From the NCBI RefSeq assembly GCF_019750675.1, contig NZ_JAIEOF010000164.1, positions 1-56,014 on the forward strand: 56,014 bases of DNA, in the 5' to 3' direction. Each line of letters opens with the position of its first letter. Positions within the stretch are counted from its first letter, which is position 1. A model generated the notes under the pieces. It had not been told where the DNA came from. It did no database searches and saw only the letters and a program-made list of their open reading frames with translations. Positions 26,163 to 35,700 of this stretch are shown here, one piece after another. The position numbers and the translations under genes were made by a program. Source of the stretch: Methylobacterium sp. (lineage in GTDB: Bacteria > Pseudomonadota > Alphaproteobacteria > Rhizobiales > Beijerinckiaceae).

Positions 26163-27577
26163 CAGGCGGCTCGCTTGAAGCGGCGGGCCGTGAGGTCGGC
26201 CACGCCGAGGATGTTGAAGGCCCAGCCCGTCGCGACCGAGACCACGGCGAGGCAGGCGAGCTTGAGGGCGAGGCCCGCGCGCGGATCGAGGGGCAGGCGG
26301 TCGAGGCCCGCCAGGATGAGGCCGCACAGGAGCGCGGCGCAGACGATGATCGCCACGTCCCGCACCGGCACCGGCATGCGGCTGCCGCCGCGCGAGCCGA
26401 ACAGGAACACGAGGCAGGCGAGGCCCTGGCCGACCGCCATGGCGAGCGCCGCTCCCTCGACGCCGTAGCGGGGCACCAGCACGGCCGAGAGGGCGCCGAT
26501 GGCGACCAGCAACGTCACCGAGGCCACCGCATCGAGGTGGCTCGTGGGCGTGAAGTAGATCACCTGTCCGAAGTAATAGGCGCGCAGCATCTGCAGGATG
26601 CTCGCGGTCACCAAGAGGGGCGCCACTCGCAGGGCCGTCTCACGGTAATCCGGCCCGAGCAGAATGCCGACGAGGACGTCGTCGAAGGACAGGAAGAACA
26701 CCGCCCCGAAGGCCGCGATCACCGTGAGGAGTCGGGCCGCGTCCTCCAGCACGGGCCGCGCGGCGGGCAGGCCCCCCTCCCGGGCCTCGCGCTTGGCGAT
26801 GGAGACCAGGGCGAGGGCGATGCTGTCGCCGAACACCACGAAGCTCTGGCGCAGGAAGTCGGCGAAGGCCCCGTAGGCGCCGAGTTCACCCACACCGATG
26901 CTGGCCCCGATGATGAGGCGGTCCAGGGTCTGCGCCAGGGCGGCGGCCGCGAAGGACAGCACCAGGGGCCAGCCATAGACCAGCAGGCGCCGGGCCTCGG
27001 CGCGGTCGCCCGGCCCGCGCAGCAGGGCCCGGATGGCGACGAGGGAGGGGATCGCCGCCAGCATGTTGGCGAGCGCCGTCGCCACCAGGAGCGCGACGGC
27101 CTCGCCCCCGCCGAGCAGAGCGGCGCTGCCGAGGCCGAGCACCAGCACGGACCGCAGCACGATGGAAAGGGCGACGGCGCTGACTTCGAGGCGGGTTCGG
27201 GCGATCTCGGCGGCCCCCTCGAAGGCCGTCATGCCGACGACCGCGACGAGGATGGCGGCGGCCGCGCGCGGGGCGATGAGACCCGCCATCGCCGCTCCGG
27301 CCGCGCCGAGGCCGGCCAGCAGCAGCATGCCGCCGAGGAGCCGGACCACCGTGCCGACCTGCAGCGCCGCCCGATCCTCGGCATAGAGGGCGAAGAACGA
27401 GAACTTCGGCCATTGGCAGGTGGCGCTGTAGAGCACCAGCGCCCAGGACAGGACCAGCAGGTAGAGACCGAAAACGTCGGTCGGCGCGAGGCGGGTGAAC
27501 ACCGCCAGGGCCGCCATGTTCAGGGCGGCGGCAAAGCCCCGCGAACCCACATAGGTCAGGGTGTGGCGCGCGATCAT
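26162..27577 (-). CDS. Polysaccharide/lipid-linked oligosaccharide flippase, MOP superfamily (471 aa)
   Basis: Integral membrane protein with about 12-14 hydrophobic helices, of the Wzx/polysaccharide transporter type that flips undecaprenyl-linked sugar units. The N-terminus MIARHTLTYVGSRGFAAALNMAALAVFTRLAPTDVFGLYLL is the typical opening, and QTLDRLIIGASIGVGELGAYG is the usual central motif. The ATG at 27577 was chosen because the 44 residues upstream in the track are not family-like. It ends overlapping the acyltransferase gene. Sugar substrate unknown; no polymerase lies beside it. Confidence 0.85.
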   Translation of the reverse strand: MIARHTLTYVGSRGFAAALNMAALAVFTRLAPTDVFGLYLLVLSWALVLYSATCQWPKFSFFALYAEDRAALQVGTVVRLLGGMLLLAGLGAAGAAMAGLIAPRAAAAILVAVVGMTAFEGAAEIARTRLEVSAVALSIVLRSVLVLGLGSAALLGGGEAVALLVATALANMLAAIPSLVAIRALLRGPGDRAEARRLLVYGWPLVLSFAAAALAQTLDRLIIGASIGVGELGAYGAFADFLRQSFVVFGDSIALALVSIAKREAREGGLPAARPVLEDAARLLTVIAAFGAVFFLSFDDVLVGILLGPDYRETALRVAPLLVTASILQMLRAYYFGQVIYFTPTSHLDAVASVTLLVAIGALSAVLVPRYGVEGAALAMAVGQGLACLVFLFGSRGGSRMPVPVRDVAIIVCAALLCGLILAGLDRLPLDPRAGLALKLACLAVVSVATGWAFNILGVADLTARRFKRAA

Positions 27578-28005
27578 GGGTCCCCAGGGCGCAACCAGCC
27601 CGGCCGGTCGCTCCGGCCTCGTTCGCCTGCGGTAACACGCCAACGTTGCCGACACGTCAACGGTCCCGGAGCGAAGGCACGGCGAGGGCGCCTCATGCGC
27701 CTGACGCATGAGGGCCGGTCGGACGACGCCGCGTGGCGGTGCTTCGATTGACTTCGCAAGCGCGAAGGCTCATATCGCGACTGCAGCGTCAGCGGCCGTC
27801 ATGGTTCCGCTTGAGAGGGCTGCGTGACGGATCGCCGGATCGCATCAGCGGGCCCCGAGCGACCTGAGCCCCTCTCTTCAACGTGCATGCACCCGGACTG
27901 CCCCCGCACGCGGGCGGCTCCAGCTCAACGGACCGACCATCGTCTTCGATGACGCGCCTCGCCACGAGGTCGTCCGGCACGGTCCCGCTGCCTGAAAGTT
28001 ATTCC
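27578..28005. other. Gene-free region between divergent flippase and helicase genes
   Basis: 428 bases with no convincing gene. It holds a perfect 9-base dyad CCTCATGCG-cctga-CGCATGAGG (27691-27713) and a shorter CTTCGC/GCGAAG dyad near 27752. Both lie between divergent promoters and could be operators. The small minus ORF 27789-27980 has no supporting feature. The helicase frame is open through the last 123 bases, so a longer helicase N-terminus cannot be ruled out. Confidence 0.4.
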
Positions 28006-29505
28006 TTGACCCAATTCACCGATTTCGGCCTCGCCCAGCCCGTGCTGCGGGCGCTGGAGGAGGCCGGCTACAAGAGCCCGACCCCGATCCAGGCGCAGGC
28101 CATCGCCCCCGCCATGCAGGGCCGCGACCTCTGCGGCATCGCCCAGACGGGCACCGGCAAGACCGCGGCCTTCGCGCTGCCGATCCTGCACCGCCTCGCC
28201 GAGACCCCGCGCCGGCCCATCCGCCGCGGCTGCCGCGTGCTCGTGCTCTCGCCGACACGCGAACTCGCCAACCAGATCGCCGAAAACTTCTCCGACTACG
28301 GGAAATACCTGTCGTTCACCAACACCGTGGTGTTCGGCGGGGTCACCATCTCCCGTCAGGAGAAGGCGCTGGCCAACGGCGTCGACATCCTGGTCGCCAC
28401 GCCGGGCCGCCTCATGGACCTCATCGAGCGCCGCTCGCTGACCCTCGAGGCCGTCGAGATCCTCGTCCTCGACGAGGCCGACCAGATGCTCGACCTCGGC
28501 TTCATCCACGCCCTCAAGCGCATCGTGAAGATGCTGCCGAAGGAGCGCCAGAGCCTGTTCTTCTCGGCCACCATGCCGAAGAACATCGCCAGCCTCGCCG
28601 ACCAGTATCTGCGTGATCCGGTCCAGGTCGCCGTCACGCCGGTCGCCACCACCGCCGAGCGCGTGACACAGGAGGTCATCTTCGCCCATACGGGCGCCAA
28701 GCAGGCGCTGCTGAACCACATCCTGCGCGATCCGGGAATCGAGCGCGTGCTCGTCTTCACCCGGACCAAGCACGGCGCCGACCGCGTGGTGCGCGGCCTG
28801 GAGAAGGTCTCGATCAACGCCTCCGCCATCCACGGCAACAAGTCCCAGCCGCAGCGCGAGCGGGCGCTGGCCGCCTTCAAGGACGGCTCCTGCCGGGTTC
28901 TTGTCGCCACCGACATCGCGGCACGCGGCATCGACGTCGAGGCCGTGAGCCACGTCATCAACTACGATCTGCCGAACGTGCCGGAGAGCTACGTCCACCG
29001 CATCGGCCGCACCGCGCGCGCCGGGGCGAACGGGCTCGCGATCTCGTTCTGCAACGACGAGGAGAAGGCCTACCTGCGGGATATCGAGCGCACCACGCGC
29101 CAGAAGATCCCCGTGGCGGGCTTCCCCGAGGGCTTCAGCCCGCCCTCCCGCCAGGAAGCGGCGGACAACGCCCAGGCCGAGGAGCGTCGCCCCGCGCCGA
29201 ACGGCCAGCGTCCCGGCCAGCGCCAGGGCCAGCGTCCGAGCAGCCGCCCCGGCGGCCGGCCCGGCCAGGGCCGTGGCTTCGAGGGTCGCGGCGGCGAGAA
29301 CCGCGGCGGCGCCGGGCGCCCGGCCCGTGCCGACGGAGCGCCCCGTCCGCAGGAGAACCGGGGTGAGCCGCGCGGCGAGCGCCGCCAGGCCGCTCCGGCC
29401 GAGCATCGCTCCGAGCCCCGTGGCGAGCGCCCCCGGGCACCGCGCCCGCAGGGTGGCGGCGAAGGCCGCGCCATCGGTTGGCTGGATCGCGGCCCGCGCT
29501 CCTGA
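28006..29505 (+). CDS. DEAD-box ATP-dependent RNA helicase (RhlE-like, 499 aa)
   Basis: Unwinds RNA duplexes in ribosome assembly, mRNA decay or cold adaptation. Motifs in order: [19 protein letters not shown] (Q-motif Phe), [17 protein letters not shown] (motif I), PTRELANQI (Ia), TPGRL (Ib), [10 protein letters not shown] (DEAD, II), FFSATM (III), [12 protein letters not shown] (IV), [12 protein letters not shown] (V) and [10 protein letters not shown] (VI). The C-terminal 120 residues are a disordered Arg/Gly/Pro/Gln tail. The best family start is TTG at 28006; ATG at 27949 or 27883 would add 19 or 41 unconserved residues. A strong terminator follows. Confidence 0.93.
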   Translation: MTQFTDFGLAQPVLRALEEAGYKSPTPIQAQAIAPAMQGRDLCGIAQTGTGKTAAFALPILHRLAETPRRPIRRGCRVLVLSPTRELANQIAENFSDYGKYLSFTNTVVFGGVTISRQEKALANGVDILVATPGRLMDLIERRSLTLEAVEILVLDEADQMLDLGFIHALKRIVKMLPKERQSLFFSATMPKNIASLADQYLRDPVQVAVTPVATTAERVTQEVIFAHTGAKQALLNHILRDPGIERVLVFTRTKHGADRVVRGLEKVSINASAIHGNKSQPQRERALAAFKDGSCRVLVATDIAARGIDVEAVSHVINYDLPNVPESYVHRIGRTARAGANGLAISFCNDEEKAYLRDIERTTRQKIPVAGFPEGFSPPSRQEAADNAQAEERRPAPNGQRPGQRQGQRPSSRPGGRPGQGRGFEGRGGENRGGAGRPARADGAPRPQENRGEPRGERRQAAPAEHRSEPRGERPRAPRPQGGGEGRAIGWLDRGPRS

Positions 29506-29531
29506 ACCCGACCAGCCTCTGACCAGAGATC

Positions 29532-29563
29532 ACGCCGCCCCGGCCAGCCGGGGCGGCGTTTTT
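29532..29563 (+). terminator. Rho-independent terminator of the helicase gene
   Basis: Perfect 12-base stem ACGCCGCCCCGG/CCGGGGCGGCGT with loop CCAG, followed by five T. Starts 26 bases after the stop codon. Confidence 0.92.
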
Positions 29564-29686
29564 CGTCCTGGCATCGGGTGGCTCGACGGGCATGGTCGAG
29601 TCGGCCCAACGACCATTGCCAAGTCGGGCCCGAAGGCCATCTCAAAGGAGCCGGGCCCCTGCGTCCGGCCTTACCGGAGGCGAGCG

Positions 29687-29872
29687 ATGCGGTTTGAACT
29701 GTACCGGGATTCGGCGGGCGGCTGGCGCTGGCGCCTGCGGACCCAGAACGGCAACGTGGTCGCGGATTCCGCCGAAGCCTACGTCCGCCGCGAGGATTGC
29801 GAGCACGGCATCGCGCTGGTGAAGGGCAGCGCCGAGGCGGCGATCGTCGATATGACCCTCAGGATCGCCTGA
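29687..29872 (+). CDS. DUF1508/YegP-like protein (61 aa)
   Basis: Single YegP-type repeat (PF07411): FELYRDSAGGWRWRLRTQNGNVVADSAEAYVRREDCEHGI. The WRWRL.. NG.VVADS pattern is the family signature; function is unknown, although members are small stress-associated proteins. Most relatives carry one or two copies and this has one. CCGGAGGCGAGCG precedes the ATG at 29687, a strong ribosome site. Stand-alone gene after the helicase terminator. Confidence 0.85.
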   Translation: MRFELYRDSAGGWRWRLRTQNGNVVADSAEAYVRREDCEHGIALVKGSAEAAIVDMTLRIA

Positions 29873-30109
29873 GGCGGACGCGTACCGGACCGCGATGAGC
29901 GTCACCCCGCGCGGTCGGCCGGCGCGGCCGCCGAATTTCAGCGGCCCGGGATCGGATCGCAGGGCTTCGTTGACCATTCCACGCAAGCCGCGCGATGCGC
30001 CCGCAACGCTTTCGGCCACTCGTGCGTTTGATGCGACCGGGTTCGGATCGCGAAAGGATTTCGCGCGGGCACGGATATCGAACTCGACAGATTCCAAGGA
30101 GTTGAGAAC

Positions 30110-30403
30110 GTGCTGAGGAAACTCGTGCTGGCCGCGCTGCTGGCCTTAGGCTTCGCCGCCATGGCACCCCAGGGCGCTTCAGCCGCCCCGATCGGTCCTG
30201 CCCTCGCCCTTCAGAGCGAGGCAGCCCCGGCCGCCGTGCAGACGGTTCAGTATTACGGCTACCGTCGCCGCTTCTACGGCCCGCGCCGTTTCTATGGCCC
30301 GCGTCCCTTCTACGGCCGCCGCTACTATGGTCCGCGTCGCTTCTACGGCCCGCGTCCCTATTACGGCCGTCGCTTCTACGGCCCGCGCCGCTTCTACTAC
30401 TAA
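30110..30403 (+). CDS. Exported Tyr/Arg/Gly/Pro repeat protein (97 aa)
   Basis: Unknown function. GTG start with AAGGAG 9 bases upstream; signal peptide LRKLVLAALLALGFAAMAPQGASA. From residue 50 the chain is made only of Tyr, Phe, Arg, Gly and Pro, in two complete 17-residue units (RFYGPRRFYGPRPFYGR and RYYGPRRFYGPRPYYGR) and a partial third. The mature protein is strongly basic and aromatic, with about one Arg in three residues, which suggests binding to anionic polymers (polysaccharide, DNA or teichoic-like surface) or self-association. A terminator follows at 30451. The Tyr/Gly/Pro-rich secreted family is common in methylobacteria but uncharacterised to my knowledge. Confidence 0.8.
   Translation: MLRKLVLAALLALGFAAMAPQGASAAPIGPALALQSEAAPAAVQTVQYYGYRRRFYGPRRFYGPRPFYGRRYYGPRRFYGPRPYYGRRFYGPRRFYY
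30269..30400 (+). repeat. In-gene 51-bp tandem repeat
   Basis: Two 51-base units (30269-30319, 30320-30370) and a 30-base partial (30371-30400), each with an internal FYGPR hexapeptide sub-repeat. The arrangement encodes the basic aromatic domain and is not a CRISPR array (no unique spacers). Confidence 0.9.
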
Positions 30404-30450
30404 GACACAGAAGACCTTTGAGACGTCTGGACGGCGCCTTCGCGTCGTTC

Positions 30451-30490
30451 CGGCCCGGTTCCCGCTCACGCGGGGGCCGGGCCGTTTCGT
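30451..30490 (+). terminator. Rho-independent terminator
   Basis: CGGCCCGG (30451-30458) pairs with CCGGGCCG (30477-30484), with an inner CCGC/GCGG pair, followed by TTTCGTTTC. It ends the repeat-protein gene. Confidence 0.8.
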
Positions 30491-30613
30491 TTCGGGCGGG
30501 TTGTGCGGCGGCACTAAATTTCGCGATTGCGGCTGGGAAGCCGGAAGTCCATGCGATAAGTTGCCGGATGCGAGACGGCCCGCGTCAGATCGGGCTGCTC
30601 CGGAGGATAAGCC

Positions 30614-30742
30614 ATGAACGCCATCGCCGAACGGCGCGCGCCCGCCTGCGCGCCCTGGAAGTCGCTTCCCCTCGAGTTCCTGATGTCGGCCTTCGCCATC
30701 ATCCTCGCCGGCGGCCTGAAATGGGCCGGTGCGCTGCCCTGA
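30614..30742 (+). CDS. Small single-pass membrane protein (42 aa)
   Basis: Missed by the ORF track because of length. Translation MNAIAERRAPACAPWKSLPLEF then a hydrophobic segment LMSAFAIILAGGLKWAGALP. A consensus ribosome site CGGAGGATAAGCC sits right before the ATG, which is the main support. No family recognised. It resembles the 37-residue protein at 2583 in design (short polar head, one helix, stop directly after it) but not in sequence. Confidence 0.6.
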   Translation: MNAIAERRAPACAPWKSLPLEFLMSAFAIILAGGLKWAGALP

Positions 30743-30830
30743 TCCACCCGGTCACGGATGGGCGGCCCCGCCGCCTTCGTCCTATGGTGGAGCCGGCCGG
30801 GATCCGGCGCGCGCGCAGACGGGTGAGATC

Positions 30831-31226
30831 ATGACCGAAACGGACGGGGCACCGCTCCCCCGGGGCGACCTGACGGTGCGCACCATCGCGATGCCGGCTG
30901 ACACGAACGCAAACGGCGACATCTTCGGCGGCTGGGTCATGTCGCAGATGGACCAGGCCGGCGGCATCGCGGCCGTGGAGCGCGCGCAGGGCAGGGCGGT
31001 CACCGTCGCGGTGAACGCGATGACTTTCATCCGCCCCGTGCGCGTCGGCGACGTGCTCTGCGTCTATACGCGGATCGACCGCGTCGGGCGCACGTCGATG
31101 AAGATCGAGGTCGAGGCCTGGGCCCGGCGCTTCCGCACCCAGGTGCGCGAGAAGGTGACGGAGGCGACCTTCACCTTCGTGTCCATCGACGACGAGGGCC
31201 GACCCCGGCCCCTGGACACGCCCTGA
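30831..31226 (+). CDS. Acyl-CoA thioesterase, YciA-like hot-dog fold (131 aa)
   Basis: Hydrolyses acyl-CoA. The TVRTIAMPADTNANGDIFGGWVMSQMDQAGGIAAVERAQG stretch holds the catalytic Asp (N.NGDIFGGW) and the TIAMPADTN motif of the YciA/BFIT branch, followed by AVNAMTFIRPVRVGDVL (the FIRPV.VGD motif). The ATG at 30831 was chosen over 30729; it gives the family length. Convergent with the peptidase gene, 4 bases apart. Substrate chain length is unknown. Confidence 0.92.
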   Translation: MTETDGAPLPRGDLTVRTIAMPADTNANGDIFGGWVMSQMDQAGGIAAVERAQGRAVTVAVNAMTFIRPVRVGDVLCVYTRIDRVGRTSMKIEVEAWARRFRTQVREKVTEATFTFVSIDDEGRPRPLDTP

Positions 31227-31230
31227 TCCG

Positions 31231-32379
31231 TCAGGCGTTGGGCGCGGCCACTTTCTGGCGCAGCCCCGTGATCACCGCCTTCAGGATGTCGGCATCGGAA
31301 TCGCTGCTGGCCATGCAGCGCACGGTCTCGATGCGCTCGTGCACGAAGGAGAGCTTGGCGATCACCGCCGGCGTCAGCTTGAACGGGAACAGGGCCGGCT
31401 GGCCCATGCTGCGGCTCAGCGAATTGACCGCGTAGGTCAGGGGCAGCCACGCCTCGACGATCCGGCTGAAATCGGTGGTCCGGTAGGGATCGAAGTCGAT
31501 CACCACCGGCTCGGCCGGGCCGTGGCGCAGGCGCGGGCGCACGTGCATCTCGAAGGTGCTGGCGGTCTCCAGGGTATCGACGATGTGGAGGTACTGCGCC
31601 CAGGTCTCGGCGAAATCCTCCCACGGGTGGGCCGTGGCGTAGGCGCTGACGTAGGTGTCCTCCCAGTCCGCCGGCGCGCCCTGCGAATAGTGGCGCTGGA
31701 GCGCGCCCGAATAGTTCAGCCGCTCGTCGCCGAACAGCGAGCGGAAGGTCCAGAGGCTCTGGTCGAAGCGCACCAGGACGTTCCAGAAATAGTGCCCGAT
31801 CTCGTGGCGGAAGTGCCCCAGCAGGGTGCGGTAGTACTCGCCGAACAGCATCCGGCGGCGTTCGCGCTCGACGTCGTCGGCCTCGGCGATGTTCAGGGTG
31901 ATGAGGCCGCTGCGGTGGCCCGTCAGCACCGGCGGACCGATCTGGTAGCTCTCGGAGGGATCGACCAGGAAATCGAAGGCGAGGCCCGTGGTCGGGTTCT
32001 CGTCCCGGGTCATCAGCGGCAGGTCGAGGCGCAGGAGCGAGTAGAACAACCGGTGCTTGGCCGCCTCGATCTGGCGCCAGCGCGTCAGGTTCCAGGCGAT
32101 CGAGAGGTCCGGCACCACGTGGTTGTGCCGGCAGGTGAAGCAGTATCGATCCGGGGAATCTTCCGGCACGAGCCAGTTGCAGGCGTCGTATTGGGCATTG
32201 GCGCAGAACCGGTAGCGCCGCGCCGGGTCGGCATAGGCGTGCCAGACCTGGCCCACCGGCTCCAGGGCCGACATCTCGTGGATGGCGCAGACGTAGCCGA
32301 GCCGGCGCTGACAGCTCTCGCAATGCGTGCTCTCGAAGCTGATCGGCTGGTCACAGGCCTGGCACTGGAAGATCTTCAT
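31231..32379 (-). CDS. Zinc-ribbon metallopeptidase-like protein (382 aa), amidoligase-cluster associated
   Basis: Putative zinc peptidase (DUF2248 / Peptidase_Mx type). The N-terminus has paired Cys ribbons: MKIFQCQACDQPISFESTHCESCQRRLG, with further CNW and CFTCRH Cys motifs by residue 85. The catalytic zinc motif is HFRHEIGHYFW (HExxH) at about residue 190, followed by FAETWAQYLHIVDTLETA that may supply the third ligand. No signal peptide, so cytosolic. Divergently transcribed from the transglutaminase/ATP-grasp operon, and the same gene set is recurrent in proteobacteria, so it probably cleaves or trims the product of that pathway. Reaction not established. Confidence 0.85.
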   Translation of the reverse strand: MKIFQCQACDQPISFESTHCESCQRRLGYVCAIHEMSALEPVGQVWHAYADPARRYRFCANAQYDACNWLVPEDSPDRYCFTCRHNHVVPDLSIAWNLTRWRQIEAAKHRLFYSLLRLDLPLMTRDENPTTGLAFDFLVDPSESYQIGPPVLTGHRSGLITLNIAEADDVERERRRMLFGEYYRTLLGHFRHEIGHYFWNVLVRFDQSLWTFRSLFGDERLNYSGALQRHYSQGAPADWEDTYVSAYATAHPWEDFAETWAQYLHIVDTLETASTFEMHVRPRLRHGPAEPVVIDFDPYRTTDFSRIVEAWLPLTYAVNSLSRSMGQPALFPFKLTPAVIAKLSFVHERIETVRCMASSDSDADILKAVITGLRQKVAAPNA

Positions 32380-32464
32380 GAACCCGTCGCGGGACGCCTC
32401 GCCTGTTACATCCAGCGTCGCACGCCGCTCGTGAAGGAACCGTCATAGCGGATCGGCGCGCGTC

Positions 32465-32665
32465 CCGGTGGCAAAGCGTACGCCACCGGCGAAGTTCCGG
32501 GCGCCGCTCGCCCGGCGTGCATCGAACGCCCGATGCACGAAACTTGCAAGCCCGCCCCTCGGGCGTGCCCTCGTGATGCCGCCGCGTGAAGGCCATCGCA
32601 CAAGGGTCCGTGTTCGCGTATGTCATAGCGAAGCTTCCTCCGGGACACCGCAGGGCGGTGCCCCG
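32465..32665. promoter_or_regulatory. Three inverted repeats in the divergent promoter region
   Basis: Within the 350-base gap 32380-32729: CCGGTGGC-aaagcgtac-GCCACCGG (32465-32489), CGTGCATCG-aacgcc-CGATGCACG (32516-32539), and a terminator-like CGGGACACCG-caggg-CGGTGCCCCG followed by TTTCT (32641-32670). The first two are perfect and could be operators or RNA stem-loops; the third could attenuate the plus-strand operon 65 bases ahead of its start. Confidence 0.45.
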
Positions 32666-32729
32666 TTTCTCCGCCGCCGGTGCGCGCCCTTCGCGCCCGG
32701 CGCCCTGTCCAGCTACAGCGGGAGCCCCC

Positions 32730-35700
32730 GTGTCGATCAAAGCCGCCCTGCACCACGTCACGCACTACACCTACGACCGGCCGATCTCCCTCGGCCCGCA
32801 GGTGATCCGGCTGCGCCCGGCGCCCCATACGCGCACCGCCGTGCCGGCCTATTCGCTGAAGGTGCTGCCCGAGAACCACTTCATCAACTGGCAGCAGGAC
32901 CCGAACGGCAACTGGCTGGCCCGGCTGGTGTTTCCGGAAAAGACCTCCGAGCTGAAGATCGAGGTCGACCTCATCGCCGACATGTCGGTGATCAATCCAT
33001 TCGACTTCTTCGTGGAGGACTACGCCCAGACGCGCGGGTTCGCCTACGCGGAAGATCTCACCGCCGAGCTGAAGCCCTACCTCGTCCTCGACGACGCCCT
33101 TTGCCCGGAGGTCGACGCCTTCCTGGAGCGGCTGCCCACCGAGACGAACACCGTGCTGTTCCTGGTGGCGCTCAACGCCCAGGTGGCGGGCGAGATCACC
33201 TACGGCGTGCGCATGGAGCCCGGGGTCCAGAGTGCGGCCGAGACCCTGACGCTCAAGAGCGGCTCCTGCCGCGACTCCGCCTGGCTCATGGTGCAGATCC
33301 TGCGCCGCCTCGGCATGGCCGCCCGCTTTGTCTCGGGCTACCTGATCCAGCTCATCCCCGACACCACCGCGGTGGACGGCCCGGCCGGCACCAGCACCGA
33401 CTTCACCGACCTGCACGCCTGGGCCGAGGTCTACCTCCCCGGCGCCGGCTGGATCGGCCTCGACGCCACCTCCGGCCTCCTCTGCGGCGAGGGCCACATC
33501 CCGCTGGCCGCGACCCCGCACTACGCCTCCGCCGCGCCGATCGCGGGCTTGGCCGAGCCGGCCGAGGTCACGTTCGGCTTCGAGATGTCGGTGACCCGCG
33601 TGGCCGAGGCGCCTCGCATCACCAAGCCCTTCTCCGAGGAGGTCTGGGCGGCGATGGACGCGCTGGGCGACCGCATCGACACCGACCTCGCCGAGCAGGA
33701 CGTCCGCCTGACCATGGGCGGCGAGCCCACCTTCGTCTCCATCGACGACTTCGAGTCGGCCGAATGGAACGCCGCCGCCGTCGGCCCGACCAAGCGCGGC
33801 CTCGCCGACAAGCTGATCCGGCGCCTGCGCACCCGCTTCGCGCCGGGCGGCATGCTGCATTACGGCCAGGGCAAGTGGTATCCGGGCGAGAGCCTGCCGC
33901 GCTGGGCCTTCGCCCTGTACTGGCGCCGGGACGGTGTTCCGGTCTGGAAGGACGCCGACCTCATCGCCGCCGAGGACGGCCCGCGCGACGCCACCATCCA
34001 CAGGGCCAAGGACCTCATGGACGGCGTCGCCCGGCGCCTGGGCCTCGGCGCCTACGTGTTCCCGGCCTTCGAGGACCCGGTCTACTGGACCGAGAAGCGC
34101 GACGAGCTACCCGTCAACGTCACCACCGCCGAGCCGCATTTCCCGAACCCCGAGGCCAATGCCCGGATGGCGCGGGTGTTCGAGCGGGGCCTGGGGGAGG
34201 CGGCCGGCTACGCGCTGCCGCTGGCAAGCCTGCCCACCGGCAAGGACGGCGATGCCGAGCGGGCCTGGATCTCGGAGCCCTGGGAGTTCCGGCGCGGCCA
34301 CGCTTTCCTCACGCCGGGCGATTCACCCGTCGGCTACCGCCTGCCGCTCTCCTCGCTGCCCTACGTGCCGCCGGAGCACTACCCCTACTACCAGCCCCAG
34401 GACACCCTGGAGGAGCGGCCGGCCCTGCCCGAGGGCCATCCGGGCACGCGGACCGTCAACGGCTCGGGCGTCACCGGGGTCGCGGTGCGCACGGCCTTCG
34501 CGGTGGAGCCGCGCAACGGCATCCTGCACGTCTTCATGCCGCCGCTGCAGCGGGTGGACGAGTACCTCGAACTCCTCGGGCACTTGGAGGCGGCCGCCGC
34601 CGAGTTGAAGCAGCCCCTGCACATCGAGGGCTACGAGCCCCCCTTCGATCCGCGCCTCAACGTCATCAAGGTCACGCCCGATCCCGGCGTGATCGAGGTG
34701 AACGTACACCCGGCCCCGTCCTGGCGGGAGGCCGTGCGGATCACCACCGACCTCTACGAGGATGCCCGCCAGACCCGCCTCGGCGCGCAGAAGTTCATGA
34801 CCGACGGCCGCCACACCGGGACCGGGGGCGGCAACCACGTGGTGCTGGGCGGCGCCACGCCGGACGATTCGCCGTTCCTGCGCCGGCCCGACCTCCTGAA
34901 GAGCCTCGTGCTGTACTGGCAGCGCCACCCGGCGATGTCCTACCTGTTCTCGGGCCTCTACATCGGCCCGACGAGCCAGGCCCCGCGCATGGACGAGGCG
35001 CGCCACGACGGGCTCTACGAGCTCGAGATCGCGATGGCGCAGGTGCCCAAACCCGACGCGCCCAACATCCCGCGCTGGCTCGTGGACCGCATCTTCCGCA
35101 ACATCCTCGTGGACGTGACGGGCAACACCCACCGCTCCGAGATCTGCATCGACAAGCTCTACTCGCCGGACGGCCCCACGGGCCGACTTGGACTCCTCGA
35201 GTTCCGCTCCTTCGAGATGCCGCCGGACCCGCGCATGAGCCTCGCGCAGCAGCTTCTCCTGCGCGCCATCGTCGCCTGGCTCTGGCGCGAGCCGCAGGAG
35301 GGCGGCTGTGTCCGCTGGGGCACGGGCCTGCACGATCGTTTCATGCTGCCCCACTTCCTGTGGGCCGATTTCCTCGGCGTGCTGGAAGACCTCCGGGGGG
35401 CCGGCTACGACTTCGACCCGGCGGCCTTCGTGGCGCAGCGCGAGTTCCGCTTCCCCGTCTTCGGGACGGTGGAGCAGGGCGGCGTGAAGCTCGAACTCCG
35501 CCAGGCCCTGGAGCCCTGGCACGTGCTGGGCGAGGAGGGCGCGATCGGGGGAACCGTGCGCTACGTGGACTCGTCGGTGGAGCGGCTGCAGGTGAAGGTC
35601 GAGGGCTACGTGCCCGGCCGGCACATCATCGCCTGCAACGGCCGGCGCCTGCCCATGACCGGCACCGGCACCTCCGGCGAGGCGGTGGCGGGCCTGCGCT

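Noticed and set aside
27789-27980. 63-residue minus ORF upstream of the helicase
   Set aside because: No ribosome site, no hydrophobic or domain pattern, overlaps a possible helicase N-terminus.
30269-30400. CRISPR-like or noncoding tandem repeats
   Set aside because: Contiguous 51-bp units in frame within an exported protein; no unique spacers.
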